The notes under the pieces are model-generated. The model had not been told where the DNA came from. It worked only from the letters and a program-made list of their open reading frames with translations, and did no database searches. From contig NC_134368.1 of NCBI RefSeq assembly GCF_035582795.1, positions 11,123,501-11,187,500 on the forward strand: a DNA stretch of 64,000 bases, written 5' to 3'. Source of the stretch: Mycteria americana (taxonomy: Eukaryota > Chordata > Aves > Ciconiiformes > Ciconiidae). Of this stretch, positions 25,401-37,900 are shown piece after piece; the stretch's first letter is position 1, and each line of letters begins with the position of its first letter. Made by a program: the position numbers and the translations under genes.

Positions 25401-26580
25401 TCCTTCATCTCATGTTTTATTGGCTCTCGTACATTATTTTACAAGACTTACCGTACTTCTTAACATTCTGACACGAGTGAGGGACAATCTCTCTATTGGT
25501 GTATTTGTAAAACTTGTTAAAACACTTCTATAAGGTAAAAAGTTTTAGTTTAAATGCCACATCTTTACAAATTTCACCTCGAAGTCTACCTAGTTCCCCT
25601 TCATTTCAGCAGAAGTTGCTTGCATGCATGTAAGTGCTGAGGTTGGCGTTCAAACCAGAATGTAGTTACCTTTGGGAGCTAGTTCCTGCAACCAAGCAGC
25701 AGAGGCTTAAATTATTGGTCTCTAATCTTGTGATTACTAAAAAGAGTAAATCATTACCTTGATGTTGCTTAACAGTAATTCTATTACAACATGTCACGTA
25801 ATTGTTTGTTTCTCCTAGACCAAGCTGGAACTCTGAAGAGACTAAGTTCCAATGTATTACAATTGCAAGACAGTTATTTCCTCCAAGTGAGAGCATTTCT
25901 TACCTCAGAGCACTGTGATATGATCCTATTGCAGAGATGGCATACATTGTTAGTGAACATTGTTCTTTCATTACATACGCTCCTAAACCTTTTACACAAA
26001 TTTAGCAATTGCACTGTTTTGACCAAGGGTATGTACTGAAGTCAGCTTCTGGTATTTCCTTCTACTAATAAAACTGTACACTTTAGATACATAGGCTTGT
26101 GTAAGAGCTAGTCATCTTCCTTTTTCTTGTTTTCTCTACTTTCCTGTATTCCTGGGGGGATTAGCATTTTTTTCTACTTTATGTCCTGATAATGATGTAG
26201 AGAAAAATTTAGCACAAAGAAACTGGGACTGTGAGCCTACAGGTCCTATTGACAGATGAAAGGCTTATAATTAGCTAATGCAAAACTGACCTGATCTGTA
26301 AGCTTGGCTAATCAAAATGAGGCACTTCAAGCTATGTTTGGGCAAAAGAGTGACCTGACTTGCACAGCTGCTGAGCATCTGCAGCTGTTAATTGCCTTTA
26401 ATCAGTCAGGCTTAAACATTCAAGCTTTCCACTGTAATTTTTCAGTCAGTTAATCAGACTCCACTACCATGCCAGGTAGGTATGTTTCCAAAGCACTGTG
26501 CAGTTTTAAGTGAGTGGAGTGGGATTTGTGTATACAGACTTTTGTACATGTTGCATGGAGAAATATGCTTTCTGCTGTCA

Positions 26581-26612
26581 AGGTTGGCAGCATGGGAGCA
26601 TGCTGCCAACCT
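26581..26612. repeat. Perfect 14-bp inverted repeat with 4-nt loop
   Basis: AGGTTGGCAGCATG, loop GGAG, then CATGCTGCCAACCT. All 14 pairs are Watson-Crick and the stem stops sharply at both outer ends. It would form a stable hairpin in the SH3BP2 pre-mRNA or a cruciform in DNA. The arms are too short for a standard microRNA precursor. No flanking target duplication was seen, so a MITE origin is unsupported. Confidence 0.95.
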
Positions 26613-27290
26613 GTAGGAGCATGGGACAATCAATCCTGTGCAGTGTCCGTTGTTTGGTGTCTAGGGGAGAGTACTTACCTTTGACTTCTAACTGGAGACT
26701 TGCATTAGGACCGTAAATAGGTGAATATACTCAACAGAACACCGACCAGAAAGGGATTTCTGAGAAGACAAAATACCCATTACAGCAGGCGCAAATGAGT
26801 CTTGGTATAAGATTAGTAGTTCTCTTCCCCCTAAAGAGCTGGAGGTAGAACACTACCTTGAAGAACACTAATGGGATTATATACAACAGAATTGTGATCC
26901 TGGATATAGGAGAAGCCAAACAAATAATAAGATGATGCATAGTCTGGCCCAAATTTATTCCAGTCCCACCATTAATAAGCTTGTGTTGGGTACTCTTACT
27001 CAGGAGTAAATTAAGCATGGCAGACTGCTGGAATTATGCTAGCTAAATACTTGATGTGTGACTGTGCAGTGGGGGAGGGAGGGAAATTTGGAAGGGAAAG
27101 AGGAATATTTTAAATGTACTTTTCATGTTTAAACTAGGAGAACAGAGTTAGATAGCCTAACTATTCTCTAGCCACTTAAAGGAAACTACTGTATTTGTGG
27201 GAAGCTGTTATGGGAAGAACTTGCAGTGAAATTCTTTTTTCCCTGTGAACTCAAAGACTCAGTGAGTCATTTCCCTCCATTCGCTGCCCT

Positions 27291-27296
27291 CCCCCC

Positions 27297-27327
<31 letters not shown>
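27291..27327. repeat. C27-A10 homopolymer tract
   Basis: Twenty-seven C followed directly by ten A in intron 1. Such a tract can form G-quadruplex structure on the complementary strand and is prone to slippage and sequencing error, so the exact length is unreliable. Confidence 0.95.
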
Positions 27328-29791
27328 GCCCTTCTTTCTGTCCCTGGGCAAATATCACAGCTGTTGTGAAAATGGTTGTAGTTCAGAAAGCCACTGATCT
27401 GAGTGTCTGAAGAGGCAAATTGAAGCATTATCAGAGGAATGTGTGAATTTGCTGAGTCTCACATCTTTTGCTTTGAGGTGCAGATAACCTTTCTAATAAT
27501 GATGGAAACAATGCTGATAAGATGGAACACCGTACTTCCAAATGTACACAGTACTAAATGATATCAAAGTGATTAAGTCCAGAAACTATCTGTCATATTG
27601 GCACTATGCCCACTGTACCTCTGCTGCCAGACTGTTTCTCCACAGCTGCATGGCATCCCTCCTCCCGCAGTAGAGAGCAGTTGTGTTTCTCCTCCCTGCT
27701 GGCTGGCAGCTCTTCTGCTTAGCAGAGCTGGCTGATGCTGTGGCTCATTGGTCCTAAAGGAATGAGAAGGCTGCCGGGGGTAGAAGGATATCTTAGTGGA
27801 AGAGAAGGTCACAGTGCTGCTGATGCCACCTGTGTGCTTGCACTGTGGGATTCAGCTCCCCAGCAAAATTGGGTTGGCAGGTGGCAAGGGATCAGTGACA
27901 ACTCTGTTAATTACTAAAGACGTACTAACCTCTGGTCTAATGGGCTGCAACAGTATCATCCTACTTAATAATTACTTAGTAGCAGGAAGCTCCCTGATGG
28001 GCTGTTGAACTGGGAGCTAGGTCTCTTCTTCCAGAGTTGGGAGATCTTACCCCAAGGAATGGGGCACTTGGTTGACAGGCTTTGTATACTGAGAGAGCGC
28101 CAAGGAGAAGGGATTTGCAGCAGTGTCTTTGCTATGAAATGTGGCAAATGGAAGTCTTTGCTTGAAACTTTTCATTTGGCAACTTTATACAATTCCTTTC
28201 CATCCTGGAGTGTTCTTTTCCATTTTAGATAGCAAGGAGCAAATTAATTATATGAGTGGATCTATGCCTATGCCATTTCTACCATTCTGATCAACATGCT
28301 AAGTCATTTGGCTGCCACAGGTTACTCATTCTCTGTCATTTTTGTAGCCCTAAGGAGATGATGAAAAGTGCATGGTCTAGTGGTCTGGTAGGATTTTGCT
28401 CTAAATGTGCTTGCTGGTCTGTGTTAACTGAGAAGGTATGTGGAAGAAATGCACCTCACACATGAATTGGGAGTTGTGAAGTGTGATTCTTACCTTCTTA
28501 TGGAAACAAGAGTTGTGAGAAAGTTCTGTCTCCCACACAGTCTTTACCAGTTGTAGTAGTGGTGTTGGCCAGTTTTCCTTTCCTTTTTTTTAGTTTCTTA
28601 CTGTTGGGTTTTTAGGATTTTGAGCAGCTCACAGGTAAAGACCAAATATTAACTTGGCTTGATACTCATGCATGAGTCCACATAAAAAGCAAATACAAAC
28701 CTGATGTGTTCCTAATAGGCCTGTGGTAAGAAGAAGATAAACTATATCACTATTCACTATTTAACTCTCGTGTCCTAAGGTCTGATGGTGTTATGTTGCA
28801 TATTTCAGCAACATCACCTAGAAAAAGAAAAGGGAGCTTGTAGTAGAATGAAAAGGATTGAGGATGGTGTTCTGTAGAATAGCCAAAATATCAAAAGGGA
28901 TGGTGAGGCTTGGAGAATAGATTCCTTGTGATTTCTAACTAACAGTTGCATCTCCAAAAAAGTGGAATGAAAAATGGTAGAGAAAAACAATATAGCATTC
29001 CAAACCAGCAAAAAAATCGAGCTTCAAGATTTCAAGGTATACAGTACATAGCAAGAACTCTCTCAAGAGCGATTGTGTATAACTTAGTCTTAATGCTTTC
29101 TAGTATTCTCTCTATCCTTTCTGACTTAAGGCTTATTTTGTCACATTCAGTTAAACTGTAACTCTTGAAGTCCTTGCACTCGTTATTTTCGATTGTGTCA
29201 TGCCAGCTGCTGGTTCTCTGGTAGATTGCACAGGAGAGGAAGTGGTAGTGGAGCAATGGAAGTGAAGCACAATGATTTTCTTGTTACTTTCCTGTTGCCC
29301 ATTTCAAAAAACCAAAGTTTTTACTAACTGTTATTACAATTATAAATGTCTTAGCTGGACTTAAAAGGTAGACAAGTCTTATTCTGTCTTGTGAACAATT
29401 TGACTTTTTTTAAAAATAGGTCAACTGAAGATTATTGAATCTGTAAGTTAATGCTTTTGCTATTTTTCTCTTTTCTTGTGGAGAGAATCCACACGATATC
29501 TTTGGAAGAGGAACAACTCCTTCTCTGATATCTTAATACTTGTTCTTGCTTAGATGCAAGTAAAAATGGATGTACTTGTTTGTACAGTTAGAAAAATTTG
29601 GCACTGTGTTATAGCTGGAGTAATCTAACCACTACCTGTTATGGTTCTTTCAAGAAAAACAAAATAGCCATAAATGAAAGACTAGCATCATTAATCAAAA
29701 CTGTAGTATTATGCTACTTTTATGTTAAAGGTGGTTCTTTCCAAAGAATAGATTTTATTCATACATATCCACATGTTATGCTACATATATA

Positions 29792-29832
<41 letters not shown>

Positions 29833-29841
29833 AACACACAC
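29792..29841. repeat. Compound (TG)n(TA)n(CA)n dinucleotide repeat
   Basis: About 14 TG units (29,792-29,819), then a TA stretch to about 29,832, then ACACACA to about 29,841. The outer TG and CA parts are complementary around a TA centre, so the tract is both alternating purine-pyrimidine (Z-DNA-prone) and weakly self-complementary. Confidence 0.95.
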
Positions 29842-32800
29842 AGATGTAGATCGAATATAACCTGAATAACAGGAGGTGGAAAGAGTCTGCAGTTTTACCT
29901 AAAAGAAGCTATTTGCCAGGATGTGCCTTTGATAACTGAAACAATGCTTTTTTTTCTGTAGTATGAGAAGATCTTTGTTGAAGAATCAGACTGCTTCTTG
30001 TAATTTTCCTTTTTTTAAAGTGATTCTTTGGAGCAAAAATCCTGCTTAATCTATCAGTGTTGTATCTCCATTGGTTTATCATATAAACTGTATGTGCTTT
30101 TGTGGTTATATCAAAACCTTTGCTGACCTGTGGTGATGCTAAATTTAGAAATATTTTATAAAATTCTGTAGACAAAATTTTTTTTCAAGTATGTAATGAG
30201 ATAATTTTAGTTTGAAGCATTGGGACTGTTAAGTTTTGATCTGCTGGAGATGTACATGACAGAAATTGAAAATTAACTCCATTATAACCTGGGAAATGTC
30301 TTTCATTAAAATAGTGGCTTACTAGTTAACATTAAATGACGAGAATGCATGAGAGATTGTCTGATATTTTCTGGAGGAAGGGGAGGCTTTTTGGACAGTC
30401 TAATGCACTTCTAACACCTAGCACACCTCTAAAGCCAAGAGTTCTTTTTATGGCTGTAGATATAAACATGTGTTTGTAATGCATGTCTATGCTTTGAGAT
30501 AGTTCATAAGCGCAATTTTTTTAGAGGATGTTAAGTGTATCAGTCAGTATGGTTTCAAATGCTATATAAAATGTCACAAATACCATTAAATATTTAAAAA
30601 GTGTGCAGAAACAGCACTTTCTTCCTTAAAGTTCAGCTTCTGTAGACCTTTTATCTTGTGGTGCCAGTCACACACACAGCTAAATCAATGCATCTGTGAT
30701 ATGTATGATCTGTCATTTGGCTTGGGTCTGGGTAAACTGTTGTTGTACTTACTATACAAAGATGTCAGGTTTGATTACTTAGGCTGAAACAAGACTAATC
30801 CCATTGACCCAAATTCCTGAATTTCCTTTGTGCAAGTGAAATCCAGCTTCAGCTCTTCATTGTGTACAACAAGTGACTCGTATTTAGAATGCCTTAAGAA
30901 TATATAGGATGTGTATAGCAGGAAGATAATCTGTAAATATTGTAAAAGCTTCTGCTGGAAATGTTATATGCTCCATATGTAAGAGTAAGCTTGAATTTTA
31001 TGGAGTACCAAAACTTGGAAATGAAAGAATGCTGTACAGATTTCTTGGAGATAATGGCTGTTAGTTCTAGGCAGTGCACAAAACATAAGCTTTTGGAGGT
31101 CATAAAGAAGAGTGCCCTTATATTGTAACCGGTTTGTGTCTGTAAAGAGTCTGGCTGCACTGTTTTGAAAGAGCTTTTAAAAAAACCCTTTTAAGAACGA
31201 ATGGTGCACAAAGGCAATGTGTTCCTTGTAGCTCATCTTACCAAGAAGATTAGTAGGGTTGCTGGAGTTTATAACATATGCCATTTCTTTAAGAGCTGCA
31301 TAGATAGGAATTCTATATGTATTTATTTATAGTGTGTGTAGTAAATAAAAGTAAGTTTTTGGAGGTGAAAAGTCAATGAGGCCAGGAGTCAGGCAAATAT
31401 TCTTTGGACCAGCTTTGATGTGACCATAAGAATGGAAAGAATGGACAATGCTATTAGATGTTTAAGAAAGGATTTGGAAAGAAGCAAGTTCTCTAAGATA
31501 GGATAGGTTACTGTGATGGCAAGAAGCATCTTCAAATTAAAACGGGGGAGAGGGAGGGAAATAATCTAACTGGACTGTAGAGTGTATGTAAAAAAAATGC
31601 CAGGTTTCTGCTAGATTCAAACTGTGGCTGGAGTAAGTCCTTACATCTTAATTTAAAAAAGAAGAGTTGGTGGGAAGGAAATGGAAATAACTTTTAAAGT
31701 GAATGTTCCAGTTTACAGACTTTTTTTTTTGAGCACTTGATGGGACATAGGAATAGCTGCATGGAGTCAGATCTGAGGAGAGCTTACAGAAGAGTGTAAG
31801 AACTGGGCAAAGATATAGAACATATTTCCATCCTAAGAATTTGTAGCTCAGGGGCTTGCTGGTGTCATTTTAAGTGCCAGAGAATGAGATCTTGGAGTCC
31901 AAGATTTCTGTATTCCCAGCTTCTCAATCACTGTGCACTAAACTAGATGTATCACAGCAGTTTTCTTTGGGTTTTTTTTTTTTTCCTCCTCTGAAATATT
32001 AATGATCACCACTCTAGGAAGGGTTTTGATTTACATGTGTGGTACTATTAAATCCATTCTCATTATCTTTAGTTTTCTGAAGTCTATTTCCCAATGTGAA
32101 TGAGTTAACCCTCATAAAGGCTTTTGTAAGAGTATATGTCTTAACTTTCAAGACAGGTCAGAAAAGGAGATGATTTGAAGAGAAGAGTTAAGTGATGTCA
32201 AGACCAGACAGAAAGCGAGGATCTAGAACTTGTATTTTAGCTCCTCGCCTTTGGCCTATCTTACTGTCAGGTGTTTGTTACTCTTACAGTATGTTGTGGG
32301 GTTTTTGTACCTCTTGTGAAACCTTTCTGCAAACTTCGTTGGCACTATACCAGTAATATACTTCATTAGGCAAACTGTAATCTGTGTTGTAAAATAAGAA
32401 TGTTGTTCATGAAGTATTATCATGAAGTACTTCACTTACGAAGTATTGCGTATGAATGTCTTCTGTACTTGAAAACAGACCTGCGTGAACTTGCTTTTGA
32501 ATGCAACTCTGCAGCTTTGGAGGTGTAGGTCAATGTTGGGCTAATCCTTGCTGTTGGAGTTCATTTAAACAAAGTTTAAGGGGGAATTTTTTTTCCTTTT
32601 GGTCATACTTCTGAAGCAAGTAGTGGTTTCCGTAAAAGAAATAATGTAAAATGGCACTGTCCAAATTGTCTTGTAGAAGAAGCCTATTGCATGTGATCAT
32701 ACATTTTTAGGGTTAAGTATATGAAATGACTGTTCCCTCTCATGTCCTCCAAATTAAAATTGTTTACTGCAGTCTTTCTGGTGCAGCCTTGCAGTGTACA

Positions 32801-32924
32801 TTCGTTTTCATTTTAAAATCTTGACCTAAAATCCCAACTACACGTGATCTGGTGGTTACAATTAAATTCAGCTTTTGTAGAAAGTAAGCATGATCTTGCA
32901 GAGATTCTTCTTTCCAGTGCATGT

Positions 32925-32945
32925 AAAAAAAAAAAAAAAAAAAAA
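32925..32945. repeat. Poly(A) tract, 21 A
   Basis: Homopolymer A run in intron 1. The preceding sequence is not recognisable as a retroposed gene or LINE. Confidence 0.9.
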
Positions 32946-34329
32946 GAGTAGTATTTACCTAAGTGATGAAATATATGGTAGCCTTACATCCTGGTTATTG
33001 TAATCCATGTTCCTACCTGTTTCAGTCCTTTGATTTAGTGTTTTGGGTGGTTGGAGGTGGGAGTGGCAAAATACTTATGCCTTACAACATCCTTTAGAGA
33101 AGTTAATATCGTGATTTAAAAGGGAACAGTCATTGGAATCGGAATAAAGAAACCTTGTTTCTGGTGCACCTACTTGCTTGCATGAGGTTTTGAGCACAAG
33201 GAGCTTCAAAGCTGTTGGAGGTGGGGACTGTCCATTAGAAATACAGCCCAGTTGGGCCTTCTAATTCTATAAATTACACTTGCATGGTTATTAGCTTATT
33301 TTGAGATTCTGGTTTCTAGTCAGAGTTTCCAAGTATGAGAAGAGCAAACTCTGAGATGCTTCACTGCATCACTACTTAAAAACCAGCACTATCTACTGTG
33401 TTGTACAGCAGTAGAGTATAGAGCGAGTCTTTGCGGTTACACATTGCCTTAAAATTGTATCACATAGTTGCTTTACAAGCAAAATAAAAATAGGAAATGT
33501 TTGTCTTGTTTTGTTCTCCCGGGATCTGACAGAAGTTGAACTTCCTCTTTGGTGCTGGCTGCAGCCATTTGCCTGCAGAGGAGTATTTCCTTAAACATAA
33601 GGTTACTGCAGTCCACCAGAAAACGGACATGCAAGCTTGAAGGGCTCATGAATGACATGACCAAATGCTTCCTCTGAACCAGGGCTTGCTGAATTTCTTT
33701 AGTATTCAATTAGTAGCTTGTGTCAGCGATAGAGTTTATAAATTTACTCACTGCAATTTTTTGCTGATATACATTCAAAAGGACTTTCTCTATAAGCTTT
33801 ATGTGTTTTTGTTGTTTTTAATATATTGCTGCAGGAAAGTTTTAAAATTGTTTATATTCAGTAATTTTTCTGTTGACTTGCATATATACTTACATGAAAT
33901 ATTCTCTTCAACTGGCAACAGTAGTCTTGGACCTAAGTTTTGTTAGTCTTGTACAAGCACAGTATACAATGAACTGATGGATGTTGTATATCTTGCCAAA
34001 ATGCTTTAGTATCAGAAATGGTAGAAAATGTTGAACGTAAGTGTAGGCCTCTGAGGTGGGTTTTTCGCCTTCCTTCTTTTTTTCCCTTGGACTCTTGATG
34101 TTCTTTATATTGATATAAGTAAAATTCTAAGAAAACGGAAAAAATATTTCCTAACAAGAGACTTAACTTTATATGGCAAGACATCTGCTTGTACCTATTC
34201 AATATGCTTTATAATCAGTAATAGATATTTGACTCCCTCTTGTAAATTTCTAAAAGCTTTTATTTAGGTGTTGCTTTTACTAGAGTTCAGTGGTCTGCCA
34301 GTTTAAATGCTTAAAGGTGTTTTGATGTG

Positions 34330-34902
34330 TGTCATGGTTTAACCCCAGCCGGCAACTAAGCCCCACACAGCCACTTGCTCACTCCCCCCACAGTGGGATG
34401 GGGGAGAGAATCAGAAGAGTAGAAGTGAGAAAACTCGTGGGTTGAGATAAAGACAGTTTAATAGGGAAAGCAAAAGCCACGCACACAAGCAAAGCAAGGA
34501 ATTCACTCACTTTATCCCATGGGCAGGCAGGTGTTCAGCCATCTCCAGGAAAGCAGGGCTCCATCTTGCGTAACGGTTACTTGGGAAGACAAACGTCATC
34601 ACTCTGAATGTCCCCCTCTTCCTTCTTCTTCCCCAGCTTTATATACTGAGCATGACGTCATACGGTATGGAATAGCCCTTTGGGCAGTTGGAGTCAGCTG
34701 TCCCAGCTGTATTCCCCCCCAACTTCTTGTGCACCTGGCAGAGCATGGGAAGCTGAAAAGTCCTTGATTTAGTAGAAGCACTACTTAGCAACAACTAAAA
34801 CATCCCTGAATTATCAGCACTGTTTTCAGCACAAATCCAAAACATAGCCCCATACTAGCTACTATGAAGAAAATTAACTCTACCCCAGCCAAAACCAGCA
34901 CA
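34330..34902 (-). mobile_element. Solo LTR of an endogenous retrovirus
   Basis: A 573-bp element with terminal TG...CA (TGTCATGG at one end, CCAGCACA at the other) flanked by a perfect 5-bp duplication, ATGTG (34,325-34,329 and 34,903-34,907). Read on the minus strand it has LTR architecture: a U3 part, a palindromic ATGACGTCAT CRE-type site (34,652-34,661), a TATATAAAG box (34,637-34,645), then an ATTAAA polyadenylation signal (34,457-34,462). There is no internal gag, pol or env sequence next to it, so it is a recombined solo LTR. The same sequence type is, from memory, widespread in neoavian genomes. A 5-bp duplication suits an ERVL-type element, but class is uncertain. Confidence 0.9.
34637..34661 (-). 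promoter_or_regulatory. LTR core promoter: CRE palindrome and TATA box
   Basis: On the minus strand ATGACGTCAT lies just upstream of TATATAAAG, the arrangement of a CREB/ATF-responsive TATA promoter. It points away from the SH3BP2 reading direction, so any transcript would be antisense to intron 1. It could still act as an enhancer regardless of orientation. Activity is inference only. Confidence 0.7.
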
Positions 34903-37900
34903 ATGTGTAAGCAGAAATTATTTTGTGGTCCAACAGTGCTTCCTAAATTATCAATTATGAGTACATTAGTGATAGAATTGTATGCAGTTCATCACAAACC
35001 AGCCTAGCAGTAAAATTGTTGTAACTGTAAAATCTTAGAATTGAAAACTTTTGTCAAGGAAATAAATAATTTGTGGGAACTCCCACTTTGAGTGTGTATG
35101 TGTATTTGGGGAAACTCCCTTTGCAGCTGTCTGCAGCACAACTGTCTGCAGAAATAGGACTTCGGCCATCATGTTTGTACTTCTGCTCAGTTACATGTTG
35201 GTTTTTTTTTTTTTTTTTACTATGGTCTAGTTTAAATTGTTCTACGAGCACTGATGAAAGATATCAGTTAATCATAACTGTAGCTGCATTTACAATCTTC
35301 TTTACAAGGACCTTGTATATAGGTAACGGTTAAAAGGAACAAAAAACTTGTCCATCTGGTTTGAATAGTAAATGACAATGGAATCATACCTTGATAATGT
35401 GTCTTTGAATTTATTTTAAAGAAACATGATAAGCAGCAAAAATGTTTAAGAACTTGCTTTCTATTTTAAGTGTTACTTATACCAAGTGTTACTGGTATGG
35501 TCTGACTGTCATAGGTTTTACACCCAGTTAATTCGCTGGGTGAATGCTGCTATACAGTTTTGAGGGGCCTTTTGATTTAGTAGAAATCCCTTAAACTTAA
35601 CTTGAAAAGCTACTCATAATAACATTGCCAACATAAATAATTATGCTAGGATAGCTGTACTGATTTTAATTCAATCCTTATTTACATCAGTATGAAGTCT
35701 TAGGTTATTTTTCAAGCCTAGCTGATGAAAAGTAATCTGTTAAATGATAATGTTCTTATATTGAGAGTTTACAGAAGGTTCTTCTCTGCCAGCTGCACAG
35801 TGTAATTTGTTTTTCACAAGCTATGTGTATACCGCAAATACTTTGTGGCTCTACATTGGTCTATAGATGTTTGAGCAATATATAACGTTAACCATATCCC
35901 AAAATCAAAGTCTGTATATCAACTTCTAGGACTTGTGCCAAGCTGTTTGGTGAAACAACCAAGAAAAGTTACAACTTTTTTTTAAATTGATACGCTCTTT
36001 CTCTGAAATATGGCTTATTTATTGCAGACCAGTGCTGTCTGACTTATTTGAAGTTCTAAGCCAACAATATGTCCATAGATGTTCAGAGCTTAAGAGCAGT
36101 GGGGTATAAATAGAAACTCAGAAGCTTTTTGACCTGAAGTGTTTCTCAGTTTTAGATGAATATATATTATCAAGGCTTCAGCTACTTTTTAAAATATATC
36201 TGTAAGTAAATAAGTAAATATCTTATTAAGGCTTCTTCAGCTCTTCCTAAGTAAGCTGAATGAGGGAATGATAGTTGACATGTAAAGAACAGGAATTCTT
36301 TTGGCATTGAAAAGAGGATTTTTGGAAGTTCTGGCCTCATTTCTCCCCTTTGTTGCTGATATTTTTTTTTTTTAATTTTTATTCTGCAGGTCACCTAGCA
36401 CAAGTAGTTCTGATGCATGGTTATTCACATTTTCACAGGACTGCCTTACCTAGCAGATGAAGGATTCAGGGAGTAATTTACACTTGCTCTTTTACAATCT
36501 GCAGTTGTGGAGTATGCAGTTGACATATATCATCTCTCAAGATAGTGGATGTGTTTCCACTGTGATCTAGAAACTTGGGCCTAAACTAGTTTAGAATTAA
36601 TAAAATAATAAAACTCATAATCTACTCCTGATTCAAGCTCATTAAAGTCAGTAAAACTTTAACAGAATGTGGCCTTTTTTAATGCCTTACTATACTGTGG
36701 GGTTTTATGGAGATATATAATGTATGAACTCTTATGTTATTCTGAGCAGAACTTGACTAGTGAGCTGACTATTTGCTGCAGCTGAAGGAAAGTGGGGTTT
36801 ATGCTATTTTAATTTCTTTTGTTGCTTTGTTAATTTTTCTGCCTTGCCTGTTGCTGTGCTCTGCTTGTGCTGCTTTTATTTACAGGCCATTCTTGCAGTT
36901 TCCTGTAAATTGGTCAGCAAGAGGAAGTTCTCTTGCTGCAGAGACAACTCAACCCATCAGCTAGACTAGTGAACTTGCAATGGCAAGGACAGCATAGTGC
37001 TAGAGGTATATTTTATTGCTCTTGCTTTTCATTAACTAAAGATAAGTAGGACTGCTTTTGACTGGGAGCAAGAGCCGTTCCTAACAACAGAAGAGGTGAT
37101 TGGCTGACTTCCTCAGACAGTGGCCCTGCTGGAATGAAATCCAAATGTTGGTTTCTGATGCTTTGGTTCCTCCTCTTAAGGCTATCTGAATGAAATCTCA
37201 TAATGTTAAAGAAATGAAGTAACTCCTTTTGAGTGAAATTCTCCCTAGGCTAGCTTGGTGCAAGGCTGCTTCTGACCACTGGTTTTGTGAGGACAAATGA
37301 AGGTTAGCGGTCTGAAGACCATATACCAGAGTCCTTCGCAAAACTGAATTTTGCGTTGTGAAGAAGGATAAACTTCACACTCTTTCACTTCCCTGACAGA
37401 CATGTTAATCAAATCCATAAGGATTTCATGTCTCTTCAGAGTCTTTATTTGCAATTTTGAAACACAACCCTTCTGATTAATGTTTGGTCTAGAAAGCTAA
37501 GCTGAATTTTCATTCTTCCAAAACTGTGAAACATCTAAATTTTTTTGGTGGCGGTGGTCCTCAGTGGAACACGAGCTTGTGTGTGTGCCTGTGTGAAATG
37601 GCTTCTGCTCTAACTGTTACCATCTTGACAGTGTTGGAAATCACCAGAAAAATCAAAAGGGGATCTTGGAACTTGAAATGAAAAATTCTGTATTTCTGAG
37701 TGCTTAAGTGAAGAATGTGAGAGGACAGCATCAGAAAGGTTAGAGTGAAAAAGCAGTACTTCAGGAACATGTGTTGGATAAATGAGACCTAATTAAAATG
37801 AGACTGTTGAGGCCAAAGAGCATGGTACTATAGTTGTGGAGTTTGGAGGGGAAAACCAAGACTTAGGTGTGTCAGACCAGAAAAGGGAAAGAGGAACTGA

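Noticed and set aside
26581..26612. MicroRNA gene at the perfect hairpin
   Set aside because: A 14-bp stem with a 4-nt loop is too short for a Drosha/Dicer precursor, and the pairing does not extend outward.
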